This document shows positions 1 to 7,320 of a DNA stretch of 19,400 nucleotides, piece after piece (within the stretch, counting starts at the first letter, position 1; every line of letters starts with the position of its first letter). Both the position numbers and the translations under genes were made by a program. A model generated the notes under the pieces. That model worked only from the letters and a program-made list of their open reading frames with translations, made no database searches and was not told the origin of the DNA. Origin of the DNA: an uncultured Veillonella sp. GTDB lineage: Bacteria > Bacillota > Negativicutes > Veillonellales > Veillonellaceae. The stretch lies in assembly GCF_905209685.1 (NCBI RefSeq), contig NZ_CAJLUB010000021.1, positions 1 through 19,400 on the forward strand, written 5' to 3'.

Positions 1-31
1 TATGTAATTGATTAATAGTAATCTTACTCAT
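1..31 (-). CDS. Start of a truncated gene, possibly DHH-family phosphoesterase (NrnA-like)
   Basis: Only the first ten codons are inside the window, reading M-S-K-I-T-I-N-Q-L-H from an ATG at 31. An AAAGGAT ribosome-binding site lies at 45-39, seven bases upstream, and the gene starts 17 nt after the rbfA stop. The start signal is what the sequence shows. The identity is only an inference from gene order: in many Clostridia and Negativicutes, rbfA is followed by a DHH/DHHA1 phosphoesterase (nanoRNase/pAp phosphatase) and then truB. Ten residues are too few to test this, and truB or another gene is possible. Confidence 0.45.
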   Translation of the reverse strand, partial: MSKITINQLH

Positions 32-48
32 GTTCTGTATCCTTTGTG

Positions 49-405
49 TTAATTTTTTTCTTCGTCCTTTTTGATTTCATTCAAAAGGGATTCAATATGC
101 ATGCTATAGTCTAAAGACGTATCCTTATCGAATGTGATAGAAGGAATATGGCGCAATTTAAGTACTTTGCCAAGTTCCGTACGAATATGACCCGCTGCAT
201 GCTTTAAAGCGATAAGTGTATCTTCTTTTTCCTTATCGGAACCAAACAAGGAGACATAAATCGTAGCTTCACGCAAATCACCTGTTACATGAACATCGGT
301 AATAGTAGTGAAGCCGATGCGTGGATCTTTCAATCCGCGCATCAACATTTGACTTACCTCTTGTTTGATAAATTCTTGTAATTTTCTAACACGAACGTCA
401 CTCAT
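49..405 (-). CDS. rbfA: Ribosome-binding factor A
   Basis: RbfA is a small single-KH-fold protein that binds the 30S subunit and helps mature the 5' end of 16S rRNA. The 118-residue length is normal for the family. The N-terminal pattern (V-R-K-L-Q-E-F-I-K-Q-E-V-S), the D-P-R-I-G-F-T-T-I-T segment near residues 27-36 and the central A-T-I-Y-V-S-L-F-G strand are typical. The ATG at 405 has AGGAGG placed about five bases upstream, overlapping the infB stop region; the gap to infB is 9 nt. It is the sixth gene of the rimP-nusA-infB operon. The ylxP gene that sits between infB and rbfA in Bacillus is absent here. Confidence 0.96.
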   Translation of the reverse strand: MSDVRVRKLQEFIKQEVSQMLMRGLKDPRIGFTTITDVHVTGDLREATIYVSLFGSDKEKEDTLIALKHAAGHIRTELGKVLKLRHIPSITFDKDTSLDYSMHIESLLNEIKKDEEKN

Positions 406-414
406 ATAAACCTC

Positions 415-2859
415 CTAAATTTGAGGTGCAATTTCTTCCATCAAGTACGCTTCGATTACGTCGCCTTCCTTGATGTCGCGGTAACCTTCTAAGGAAATAC
501 CACATTCGAAGGATGTTTTAACTTCTTTAACTTCGTCTTTGAATCGACGTAAAGAGTCAACCTTACCTTCAAATACGACAATACCATCACGAATCAAACG
601 AACTTCAGAGTCGTTAGTAATACGACCTTCTGTTACATAAGAACCAGCAACGATAGCCTTAGGTGTAGAGATAACTTGACGCACCTCTGCACGACCAACG
701 ACAACCTCTTTGAATTGAGGAGCTAACATACCACGCATCGCAGACTCAACGTCATTGATAGCATCATAAATTACGCGATATGTACGAAGGTCAACTTTTT
801 CATTTTCTGCAGCACGACGAACATTAGCATCTGGACGTACGTTGAAGCCCATTACGATTGCATTAGATGCAGAAGCCAACATGATATCGGATTCGTTAAT
901 AGCACCTACTGCAGCATGAACGATAACAATACGTACTTCAGGATTTTTAATGCCTTCTAAAGATTGACGTAATGCTTCTACAGAACCTTGAACGTCAGCT
1001 TTAATGATTATGTTAAGGTCTTTTAACTCACCTTGTTGAATTTGGTTGAAGATATCATCCAATGTAACCTTGTGAGTTGCTTGTAATTCTTGGACGCGTT
1101 GTTTTGCAATACGTTTTTCAGCAATTGCACGTGCTTCGTTGTCATCCATACCGTTGATGATTTCACCAGCTTGTGGAACTTCAGAGAAGCCCAAGATTTC
1201 TACTGGCATAGAAGGACGAGCTACTTTTACTTTTTCACCGCGTTCATTTGTCATGGCACGTACTTTACCATATGCTGTACCAGCAAGTACAGTATCACCT
1301 ACACGGAGGGAACCTTTTTGTACTAGTACTGTACATACAGCACCACGGCCTTTATCAAGTTGAGCCTCGATAACTACGCCGTACGCTTTACGGTTAGGGT
1401 TCGCTTTCAATTCCATAACTTCTGCTACAAGCAAGATATTTTCGAGCAAATCGTCGATACCTTGTTTTTGTTTAGCAGATACTGGAACCATGATTACATC
1501 GCCGCCCCATTCTTCTGGTAAAAGTCCATGTTCAGCCAATTGTTGTTTAACATGGTCTGGGTTAGCACCTGGTTTATCCATTTTGTTGATAGCAACAATA
1601 ATTGGTACATCAGCAGATTTAGCATGGTTTATGGCTTCAATAGTTTGAGGCATTACACCATCATCAGCAGCTACTACAAGAACAGCAATATCTGTAGATT
1701 TAGCACCACGAAGACGCATAGCTGTAAACGCTTCATGACCTGGAGTATCAAGGAATGTAATTTTATTGTCGTTATAACGAACTTGGTATGCACCGATATG
1801 TTGAGTGATACCACCTGCTTCGCCAGCTGTTACATTAGTTTGACGAATTACGTCCAACAAGGATGTTTTACCATGGTCAACGTGACCCATGATAGTAACA
1901 ACTGGAGGACGAGGTTTCAATGTTTCTGGTGCATCTTCAATTTCAATAACATCTGTTGGATCTTCTTCAGGTTCTACTTCTGTTACAGTTACACCAAACT
2001 CTTCAGCTACGATTGTAGCTGTATCAACATCAACCTCTTGGTTAATGCTAGCCATAACACCTAAAAGCATCAATTTTTTGATGATTTCAGATACTTCACG
2101 GCCCATCTTTTCAGCTAGTTCCTTAACAGTTAAAGGACCAGATAATTCGATTTCTGTAGCAATCGCTGCTTCAGCCTTACGTTCAGCTTCAGCTTTTTGT
2201 TGTAAGTATTGTTCGTTACGATGTTTTACGCGATTCTTTTTCTTTTGCATAGATGTAGATAACAAGGATTGAGGGCGGTTATTGCCACCTTTTTTATTCT
2301 TCTTGTTACGACGATCATTGTTATTAGAATTGCGGTTATCATTGTTTCGATTGTCGTTATTGCGATTATCGTTATTACGAGCATCATTAGGGCGACCGTT
2401 ATTACGATTATCATTATTTCTGTTATTGTTAGGGCGGTTATTAGTGCGGTCACCAGATTGTTGGTTACCTTCGGATTTACGTGTAGGCTCAGAGATTTGT
2501 ACATGACGTACATTGCCCTTTTTATGGTCGTTTTGTTTAGATTGATCGTCTTGTTTTTGACCACCTTGTTTATGATTATCCTTTTTGTATTCGTTAGAAC
2601 GATTTGGATTTTGTTGTTTATGTGGTGCAGCCTCTTGTTTATGTGCTGCTGTTGGAGCAGATTTTTGTTCTACCTTTTGTGTAGCTTTAGGTGCTTCAGC
2701 TTTCTTACTTAATTGTTTTTTAACAATATCATAGCCTGAATCATCTACAGAGTTTACTGCTTTTGTAACATTAATATTATGTTGTTGCAAGATAGAAATG
2801 ACCTGCTTACTTTCTACGCCAAACTCTTTGGCGATTTCATGAACGCGCTTTTTGGACAT
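415..2859 (-). CDS. infB: Translation initiation factor IF-2
   Basis: IF-2 is the GTPase that delivers initiator fMet-tRNA to the 30S subunit and promotes subunit joining. The 814 residues run as follows: an IF2N domain (about 1-50), a long polar Asn/Arg/Asp/Lys-rich linker (about 55-215), a second IF2N domain (about 236-290), then the GTPase with G1 GHVDHGKT at 325-332, G3 DTPGH at 371-375 and G4 NKMD at 425-428, and the usual C-terminal domains. The ATG at 2859 follows AAGGGGG with about eight bases between. The linker includes a 15-bp tandem DNA repeat. The gene lies between ylxQ (15 nt upstream) and rbfA. Identity is not in doubt. Confidence 0.98.
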   Translation of the reverse strand: MSKKRVHEIAKEFGVESKQVISILQQHNINVTKAVNSVDDSGYDIVKKQLSKKAEAPKATQKVEQKSAPTAAHKQEAAPHKQQNPNRSNEYKKDNHKQGGQKQDDQSKQNDHKKGNVRHVQISEPTRKSEGNQQSGDRTNNRPNNNRNNDNRNNGRPNDARNNDNRNNDNRNNDNRNSNNNDRRNKKNKKGGNNRPQSLLSTSMQKKKNRVKHRNEQYLQQKAEAERKAEAAIATEIELSGPLTVKELAEKMGREVSEIIKKLMLLGVMASINQEVDVDTATIVAEEFGVTVTEVEPEEDPTDVIEIEDAPETLKPRPPVVTIMGHVDHGKTSLLDVIRQTNVTAGEAGGITQHIGAYQVRYNDNKITFLDTPGHEAFTAMRLRGAKSTDIAVLVVAADDGVMPQTIEAINHAKSADVPIIVAINKMDKPGANPDHVKQQLAEHGLLPEEWGGDVIMVPVSAKQKQGIDDLLENILLVAEVMELKANPNRKAYGVVIEAQLDKGRGAVCTVLVQKGSLRVGDTVLAGTAYGKVRAMTNERGEKVKVARPSMPVEILGFSEVPQAGEIINGMDDNEARAIAEKRIAKQRVQELQATHKVTLDDIFNQIQQGELKDLNIIIKADVQGSVEALRQSLEGIKNPEVRIVIVHAAVGAINESDIMLASASNAIVMGFNVRPDANVRRAAENEKVDLRTYRVIYDAINDVESAMRGMLAPQFKEVVVGRAEVRQVISTPKAIVAGSYVTEGRITNDSEVRLIRDGIVVFEGKVDSLRRFKDEVKEVKTSFECGISLEGYRDIKEGDVIEAYLMEEIAPQI
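2316..2442 (-). repeat. Tandem 15-bp repeat coding for RNNDN units in the IF-2 linker
   Basis: This part of infB (residues about 140-181) encodes an almost pure run of Asn, Arg and Asp. It includes three consecutive R-N-N-D-N units, with degenerate copies on either side. The DNA repeats with a 15-bp period. Such repeats can expand or contract by slippage, so the linker length probably varies between strains. It does not touch the IF2N or GTPase domains. Confidence 0.8.
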
Positions 2860-2874
2860 CTACATACCCCCTTA

Positions 2875-3180
2875 TTATCGATCAATCTCTTTTAGTAACG
2901 CCTTTGCAAATCCATCATCTAGTACTGCGACCACTACCCGAACCTCTTTACCAATAGCAGTTCCTAAAGTTTCTTTAGTACCAATGCTACGAAGTGGGAT
3001 ATGATGTGTTTCTGCTAATTGATTATATTTCTTTTCATTATTGGATGCACAATCGCCAGCGAGAAGGACTAGTTTAGGTTCCTTTCTCTTCATGGCTTTT
3101 TCTACGATAAAGTCACCAGAAATAACCTTGCCAGCTCGTTGTGCTAATCCTAAGAGATTTAAAATTTTATCTTCATTCAT
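2875..3180 (-). CDS. ylxQ: YlxQ, L7Ae-family RNA-binding protein
   Basis: This 101-residue protein belongs to the L7Ae/L30e/S12e/Gadd45 fold, whose members bind kink-turn RNA. Typical features are L-L-G-L-A-Q-R-A-G-K-V-I-S-G at residues 9-22, the K-L-V-L-L-A-G-D-C-A-S core near 36-46, and a C-terminal V-V-V-A-V-L-D-D segment. Its place between ylxR and infB is the standard Firmicutes arrangement. Its exact role in ribosome or RNA metabolism is not settled in the literature I know. No clear Shine-Dalgarno precedes the ATG at 3180; the ylxR stop is only 12 nt upstream, so translation is probably coupled. Confidence 0.9.
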   Translation of the reverse strand: MNEDKILNLLGLAQRAGKVISGDFIVEKAMKRKEPKLVLLAGDCASNNEKKYNQLAETHHIPLRSIGTKETLGTAIGKEVRVVVAVLDDGFAKALLKEIDR

Positions 3181-3192
3181 GTATATCAGTGA

Positions 3193-3462
3193 TTACTCAT
3201 TCTCTTGTAAATCACGTTGTAATGCTTCGTATATTTCTTTCGATACACTATGCTTTAATGACCGTTCTAATCGCTTAGCCTTATAGGCTTGCTCAAAGCA
3301 TGACATGGACTCACATAAATACGCTCCACGCCCCGGTGCTTTTCCAGTACGGTCAATACTGATATTGCCATCTGGACTTAAGGCTACGCGAATTAATTCA
3401 CGTTTCGCCTTAGGCTCACCACATCCTACGCATGTGCGCATAGGTTGGGATTTCGGTTTCAT
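3193..3462 (-). CDS. rnpM: YlxR / RnpM, RNase P-associated small RNA-binding protein
   Basis: This 89-residue member of the YlxR (DUF448) family has the signature C-V-G-C at residues 11-14 and G-R-G-A-Y-L-C at 44-50, with another Cys at 55. These cysteines could bind a metal. Bacillus YlxR has been reported to bind the RNase P RNA and modulate its activity, hence the newer name RnpM; applying this here is by family membership. The ATG at 3462 lies two bases after the nusA stop, and its GAGG ribosome-binding site lies within the end of nusA, so the two are probably translationally coupled. Confidence 0.92.
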   Translation of the reverse strand: MKPKSQPMRTCVGCGEPKAKRELIRVALSPDGNISIDRTGKAPGRGAYLCESMSCFEQAYKAKRLERSLKHSVSKEIYEALQRDLQENE

Positions 3463-3464
3463 GA

Positions 3465-4541
3465 CTATTCACCGTCCTCAGCATTTCCGAAACCTGCAAA
3501 AGGTTCTTCAGCTGCTTGAGTTTCACTCTTAATATCGATTTTCCAGTTAGTTAATTTGGCTGCCAATCGAGCATTTTGACCAGCTTTACCAATTGCCAAG
3601 GATAATTGGTAATCAGGAACTACAACGTAAGAGGATTTTTCTTCTTCACTTACATCAACAGATACAACCTTTGCTGGACTCAAGGAGTTAGCGATATAAA
3701 TTGCTGGATCTTCATCCCATTTAACGATATCAATTTTTTCATCGTGTAATTCATCAACGATATGTTGTACACGTTGACCTTTAGGACCTACGCAAGCACC
3801 TACTGGATCAACGTTTTCATCGCGACTGTATACAGCAATTTTGGAACGCATACCAGGCTCACGAGCTACGGATTTAAGCTCTACTACACCTTCATAAATT
3901 TCTGGCACCTCTAATTCAAAGAGGCGTTTCAATAAACCAGGATGTGTACGGGAAATCATGATTTGAGGGCCCTTCGTAGTTTTCTTAACCTCTACGATAT
4001 AGCATTTAATACGATCCCCTTCGCGATATGTTTCGCTAGCAATTTGTTCTGTAGGAGGTAAAATAGCTTCTGTTTTACCTAAGTCGATAAACACATTTTT
4101 ACCTTCTACACGTGTAATAACGCCAGTGATGATATCGCCTTCACGACTATAGTATTCTTCATATACTACGCTGCGTTCAGCCTCTTTCAAACGTTGAATA
4201 AGCATTTGTTTTGCAGTATGGGCAGCACTACGGCCAAAGTTAGCTGGAGTAACATCAACTTCTACTACGTCACCAATTTCAAAACGTTTGTCAATTTTGC
4301 GAGCTTCTAACAAGCTAATTTCTGTTTCTGGCAATTCTACAGTTTCTACCACTTGTTTTTTAGCCATTACTTTATAAACGCCTGTTTCGCGGTCAATCAC
4401 AACGTAAGCATCTGGATTAGATGTTGGTTCTTTGCGATATGCTTGCAACAATGCAGCCTCTAAGGATTCAAAAATAACCTCAGGAGCAAAACCTTTTTGC
4501 TTTGTAAGCACCATTACCGCTTGAATTAATTCTTGACTCAC
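3465..4541 (-). CDS. nusA: Transcription termination/antitermination factor NusA
   Basis: NusA binds RNA polymerase and nascent RNA and controls pausing, termination and antitermination. The 358 residues hold the NusA N-terminal domain (about 1-125), an S1 domain (about 134-200, G-D-I-I-T-G-V-I onward) and two KH domains with the GxxG loops G-P-K-G and G-K-A-G. The acidic C-terminal repeats of enterobacterial NusA are absent, as usual in Firmicutes. The start is GTG at 4541, supported by GGAGG seven bases upstream. It lies 17 nt downstream of rimP. Confidence 0.97.
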   Translation of the reverse strand: MSQELIQAVMVLTKQKGFAPEVIFESLEAALLQAYRKEPTSNPDAYVVIDRETGVYKVMAKKQVVETVELPETEISLLEARKIDKRFEIGDVVEVDVTPANFGRSAAHTAKQMLIQRLKEAERSVVYEEYYSREGDIITGVITRVEGKNVFIDLGKTEAILPPTEQIASETYREGDRIKCYIVEVKKTTKGPQIMISRTHPGLLKRLFELEVPEIYEGVVELKSVAREPGMRSKIAVYSRDENVDPVGACVGPKGQRVQHIVDELHDEKIDIVKWDEDPAIYIANSLSPAKVVSVDVSEEEKSSYVVVPDYQLSLAIGKAGQNARLAAKLTNWKIDIKSETQAAEEPFAGFGNAEDGE

Positions 4542-4558
4542 TCGTATGCCTCCATATA

Positions 4559-5017
4559 TTAAAAATCAAGATGTAATCGAATTTGTGCAATGGCAGACCG
4601 TTCGAATGTCATACTTTCACCATTGATAGTAAAATCGATAGTTGTGTCTGTAAAACCTTCTAATGCACCAGTAAATTGTTTACTGCCATTAATCGGTTTA
4701 AATAGCTGAATATCAACATCACGACCATTATAGCGAATCAAGTCCTTATCCTTCTTAAGAACTCGATCTAGGCCTGGAGAAGATACTTCCAATAAATAGT
4801 TTTCCGTAATTGGATCCTTTTCGTCGAGGACAGCACTTAGTTTTTCGCTAACCATCTGACAATCATCCAAATCTACACCACCTGGTTTATCAAGGTAGAC
4901 ACGCAAATACCAATCGCGTTCACGAACGTAATCTACATCGACTAGTTCCATTTCGGTGCCGGCTATAATACCTTCAACTACAGAGGATACAAATTCCTCT
5001 ACTGCTTCTCTCTTCAT
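4559..5017 (-). CDS. rimP: Ribosome maturation factor RimP
   Basis: RimP assists 30S subunit assembly. I chose the ATG at 5017 (M-K-R-E-A-V-E-E), giving 152 residues, the normal family length. AAGGAGG lies eight bases upstream of it, whereas the ATG at 5023 would be only two bases from that site and the reading frame's upstream ATG at 5107 has none. Family features are E-L-V-D-V-D-Y-V-R-E near residues 25-34, the L-R-V-Y-L-D strand, and the S-P-G-L-D-R motif (about 79-84). It is the first gene of the nusA-infB operon. Confidence 0.95.
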   Translation of the reverse strand: MKREAVEEFVSSVVEGIIAGTEMELVDVDYVRERDWYLRVYLDKPGGVDLDDCQMVSEKLSAVLDEKDPITENYLLEVSSPGLDRVLKKDKDLIRYNGRDVDIQLFKPINGSKQFTGALEGFTDTTIDFTINGESMTFERSAIAQIRLHLDF

Positions 5018-5094
5018 AGCCATCGCCTCCTTCATTACTACATCTTGTATATATCTCTTTTTTTCAAATACCTTAATTAGGCTAATCATAAATG

Positions 5095-5120
5095 AAAGAG
5101 TGGACATAAGCCCACTCTTT
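5095..5120 (-). promoter_or_regulatory. Hairpin in the rimP-operon leader
   Basis: AAAGAGTGG (5095-5103) and CCACTCTTT (5112-5120) form a perfect 9-bp stem with an 8-base loop. It lies between the predicted promoter and the rimP start, about 75 nt before the ATG. The U tract after it on the minus strand is weak (TTTCATTTAT), so it could be an attenuator, a pause site, an mRNA-stabilising stem or a protein-binding site. Only the structure is seen; the function is unknown. Confidence 0.55.
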
Positions 5121-5147
5121 TAAAAGATTTATATAAAAGTCATATAT

Positions 5148-5176
5148 AGTATATCACATTTGCTGTGTATATACAA
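5148..5176 (-). promoter_or_regulatory. Predicted sigma-A promoter of the rimP-nusA-infB operon
   Basis: On the minus strand TTGTAT (5176-5171) is separated by 17 bp from TATACT (5153-5148). The -10 matches 5/6 and the -35 matches 3/6. Transcription would begin near 5141, giving a leader of about 120 nt that contains the hairpin at 5095-5120. Confidence 0.6.
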
Positions 5177-5281
5177 ATTCTACGCTTTCTTATGGGCTTT
5201 AACCAAACATTCCCACTTAGATTATTTCATATGAATATAAAATAACTCAAAAAATAGCATAGTCATATATAATGATTATCC

Positions 5282-5977
5282 TTAGTCTTTGCGTTCATTT
5301 AGGCCTTTTAATATAGGACCCAAATGTTCACGTAGAACTGCAGTTAAATCATCTAAATTTTTAGCATCTAGGTGATGGTCTATTTCAGGATAATTTTTAT
5401 AACGAAGTTCTGCAAAGTATTCATCTCGCAATTCGTTATAATATAGCAATAATCCTGTACATTCGTCCATCTTACGATACTCACCGATAATAAAAGAACC
5501 ATTAATCATCCGGATTGCATGAGCTGGATCAATATCACATACAAAGCCTTCCAGTTCTTTAGGCATAACCTCGGAAAAATCCCATTCAGGTATTCCTCGG
5601 CGACGATACGTAAAGGTAAAGTTATTCGCTGGCTCGATTAACATATTAGTTAAACCTTTGACACATCGATCTTGTAACCCCTTCCAGAACGACTCTAAAT
5701 CAGCCCGTACAAACGAAATATCCACAAAGGAAAAGAGTGGCATTTCAATATGAACCGTATAGTCCTCTACCTCTTTATCATATAAGGCAGACCATCGCCA
5801 CCCTAGATCATTTTGATAATGGAAAATAGGTACCTTTAATACCTCTTCACCTGCTGTAAGGCGTTCAAGTAGCGCAGTGTAATCAGATTCATTGGATGCT
5901 ACTAAGGTAAATCCCCCAATCTGCTGAGGCAACCATGAATAATCTAATGCTTTACAAGCTTCAATAATCGTTTCCAT
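5282..5977 (-). CDS. Conserved-looking protein of unknown function
   Basis: I do not recognise this 231-residue protein. It looks soluble: no signal peptide or membrane segment is visible, it is rich in aromatic and acidic residues, and it appears to be mixed alpha/beta. The ATG at 5977 (M-E-T-I-I-E) is preferred because GAGG lies about six bases upstream; the in-frame ATG at 5989 has no such site. The start overlaps the end of the lytic transglycosylase gene by 17 nt, so the two are probably translated together as the tail of the polA-coaE transcript. A wall-related role would be guilt by association only. Codon use resembles the core genes. No clear terminator follows it. Confidence 0.8.
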   Translation of the reverse strand: METIIEACKALDYSWLPQQIGGFTLVASNESDYTALLERLTAGEEVLKVPIFHYQNDLGWRWSALYDKEVEDYTVHIEMPLFSFVDISFVRADLESFWKGLQDRCVKGLTNMLIEPANNFTFTYRRRGIPEWDFSEVMPKELEGFVCDIDPAHAIRMINGSFIIGEYRKMDECTGLLLYYNELRDEYFAELRYKNYPEIDHHLDAKNLDDLTAVLREHLGPILKGLNERKD

Positions 5978-6515
5978 ATAATGCCTCATATTTCTGTTGA
6001 TACTGTAAAACAGCTTTTACATAGCTACGTGTTTCTGGAAATGGTATAGTATCAACCATGCCATTCCATTTATTCTCATTAAGCCAGGATTCAACATGGC
6101 CACGTCCCGCATTATACGCAGCTAACGCCTGCACCTCATCACCATTAAATTCCTTTAACAAATGACCTAGGTACCATGTACCTAACTCAATATTAGTTTC
6201 CGGCTCTTTTAACTGGCGATCTGTATAGTTTCCATGTCCAACTTGTTGAGCTACCCATCGCGCTGTATCTGGCATAAGTTGCATCAATCCAAGAGCGCCG
6301 GTTTCAGATTCCGCAGTATTCTTATATTTACTTTCAGCTAAGATAACACTAGCCACTAAGGAAGGTGGTACTTGTTCCTTATCAGCTGCAGCCATCACTA
6401 CATCTCTATAGTTAAAGGGGTACGCCACTTGACGCGCTATAGGATCATCTAAATGAGTAAAATAAAACCACCCAAGTACGACGCACGATAGCGCCGTTGC
6501 CGTTGCACGTTTCAT
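5961..6515 (-). CDS. Membrane-anchored lytic murein transglycosylase (SLT domain)
   Basis: The enzyme cleaves the MurNAc-GlcNAc bond of peptidoglycan, leaving 1,6-anhydro-MurNAc ends. The 184-residue protein starts with a signal anchor (about 4-20) that places the catalytic domain outside the membrane. The Slt domain follows, with the catalytic Glu in I-L-A-E-S (E61), G-L-M-Q-L-M-P at 76-82 and A-Y-N-A-G at 133-137. The start at 6515 is chosen because GGAAAGGGGG lies just upstream; the longer reading frame has no ribosome site. The position after coaE matches a gene order often seen in Clostridia and Negativicutes. It is a minimal SLT without LysM or other wall-binding domains. Confidence 0.92.
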   Translation of the reverse strand: MKRATATALSCVVLGWFYFTHLDDPIARQVAYPFNYRDVVMAAADKEQVPPSLVASVILAESKYKNTAESETGALGLMQLMPDTARWVAQQVGHGNYTDRQLKEPETNIELGTWYLGHLLKEFNGDEVQALAAYNAGRGHVESWLNENKWNGMVDTIPFPETRSYVKAVLQYQQKYEALYGNDY

Positions 6516-6617
6516 ATATCCCCCTTTCCTTACACAATCTTTATCCGATTTTGATATCGGTACAATATAGTAATACACCAAATGGTAGGTTACTATTATA
6601 TAAAATTTTATGGGCTT

Positions 6618-6626
6618 ATTATACCA
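6618..6626 (-). promoter_or_regulatory. Possible extended -10 promoter for the lytic transglycosylase gene
   Basis: The 156-nt gap between coaE and the transglycosylase contains TGGTATAAT on the minus strand (6626-6618), a perfect extended -10 (TGnTATAAT). I see no good -35. It may give a separate transcript for the transglycosylase and the unknown gene after it. Confidence 0.4.
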
Positions 6627-6671
6627 TTTAATACTAATTTTTATATACCAATTTTAGTACATAATAGGTAA

Positions 6672-7286
6672 TTATTTTGATTCTTGTAAAACTGTCTCTA
6701 TACGCTCATTCCAAATAGTATTCAACTGTACTGTTAAATCATGAGGCGTACCATTATTATCAACGATTATATCTGCATAGGCACGTTTATCATCAAGCCG
6801 CATTTGACTATTAATACGAGCAAGGGCATCCTCTCTCGTATATCCATTACGACTCATTAAACGTTCGATTTGAGTCGTTTCATTCACATATACGAGCCAC
6901 ACCTCATCCATCATGGTATACCATTCCCCTTCGATGAGTAATGGAATATCATAGATTAAAATTGGCGTATTTCCTTGTTCATATTGAGATGTCAACTCCA
7001 TAATACGATTGCGTATATGTGTTTTTAGACAGCTATTTAATAATTGTCGTTTTTCTTCATTGTGAAAGACTATAGCACCAAGCGCTTCACGATTGAGTGT
7101 GCCGTCAGCATGTAAAACATTAGAACCAAAGGTCTCTACAATAGCTTGTAAGCCCTCAGTCCCCGGCTCCACTACTTCACGAGCTACAATATCAGCATCG
7201 ATATAGGGTATTCCTTTGTCCTTAAAATAGGTAAGGACTGTACTCTTGCCTGATGCAATACCACCAGTTAAGCCTATTTTAAACAT
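6672..7286 (-). CDS. coaE: Dephospho-CoA kinase
   Basis: CoaE performs the last step of coenzyme A synthesis, phosphorylating the 3'-hydroxyl of dephospho-CoA with ATP. The 204 residues show the P-loop T-G-G-I-A-S-G-K-S-T at 7-16, Y-I-D-A-D-I-V-A-R at about 28-36 for substrate binding, and the conserved I-Y-D-I-P-L-L segment in the middle. The ATG at 7286 has AGAAGG five to six bases upstream. The gene lies 34 nt after polA, probably in one transcript. The mutM gene found between polA and coaE in Bacillus is not present. Confidence 0.96.
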   Translation of the reverse strand: MFKIGLTGGIASGKSTVLTYFKDKGIPYIDADIVAREVVEPGTEGLQAIVETFGSNVLHADGTLNREALGAIVFHNEEKRQLLNSCLKTHIRNRIMELTSQYEQGNTPILIYDIPLLIEGEWYTMMDEVWLVYVNETTQIERLMSRNGYTREDALARINSQMRLDDKRAYADIIVDNNGTPHDLTVQLNTIWNERIETVLQESK

Positions 7287-7320
7287 ATATACCTTCTAAC
7301 ACGTAATACTATCAATTAAA

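Noticed and set aside
1528..2064. 178-codon plus-strand open frame opposite infB
   Set aside because: Shadow of the IF-2 GTPase coding sequence, with no ribosome site and no plausible protein features.
2269..2712. Long plus-strand open frame opposite infB, rich in Ile and Val
   Set aside because: It is the mirror of the Asn-rich linker of IF-2; the hydrophobic composition comes from the complement of Asn/Asp codons and there is no start signal.
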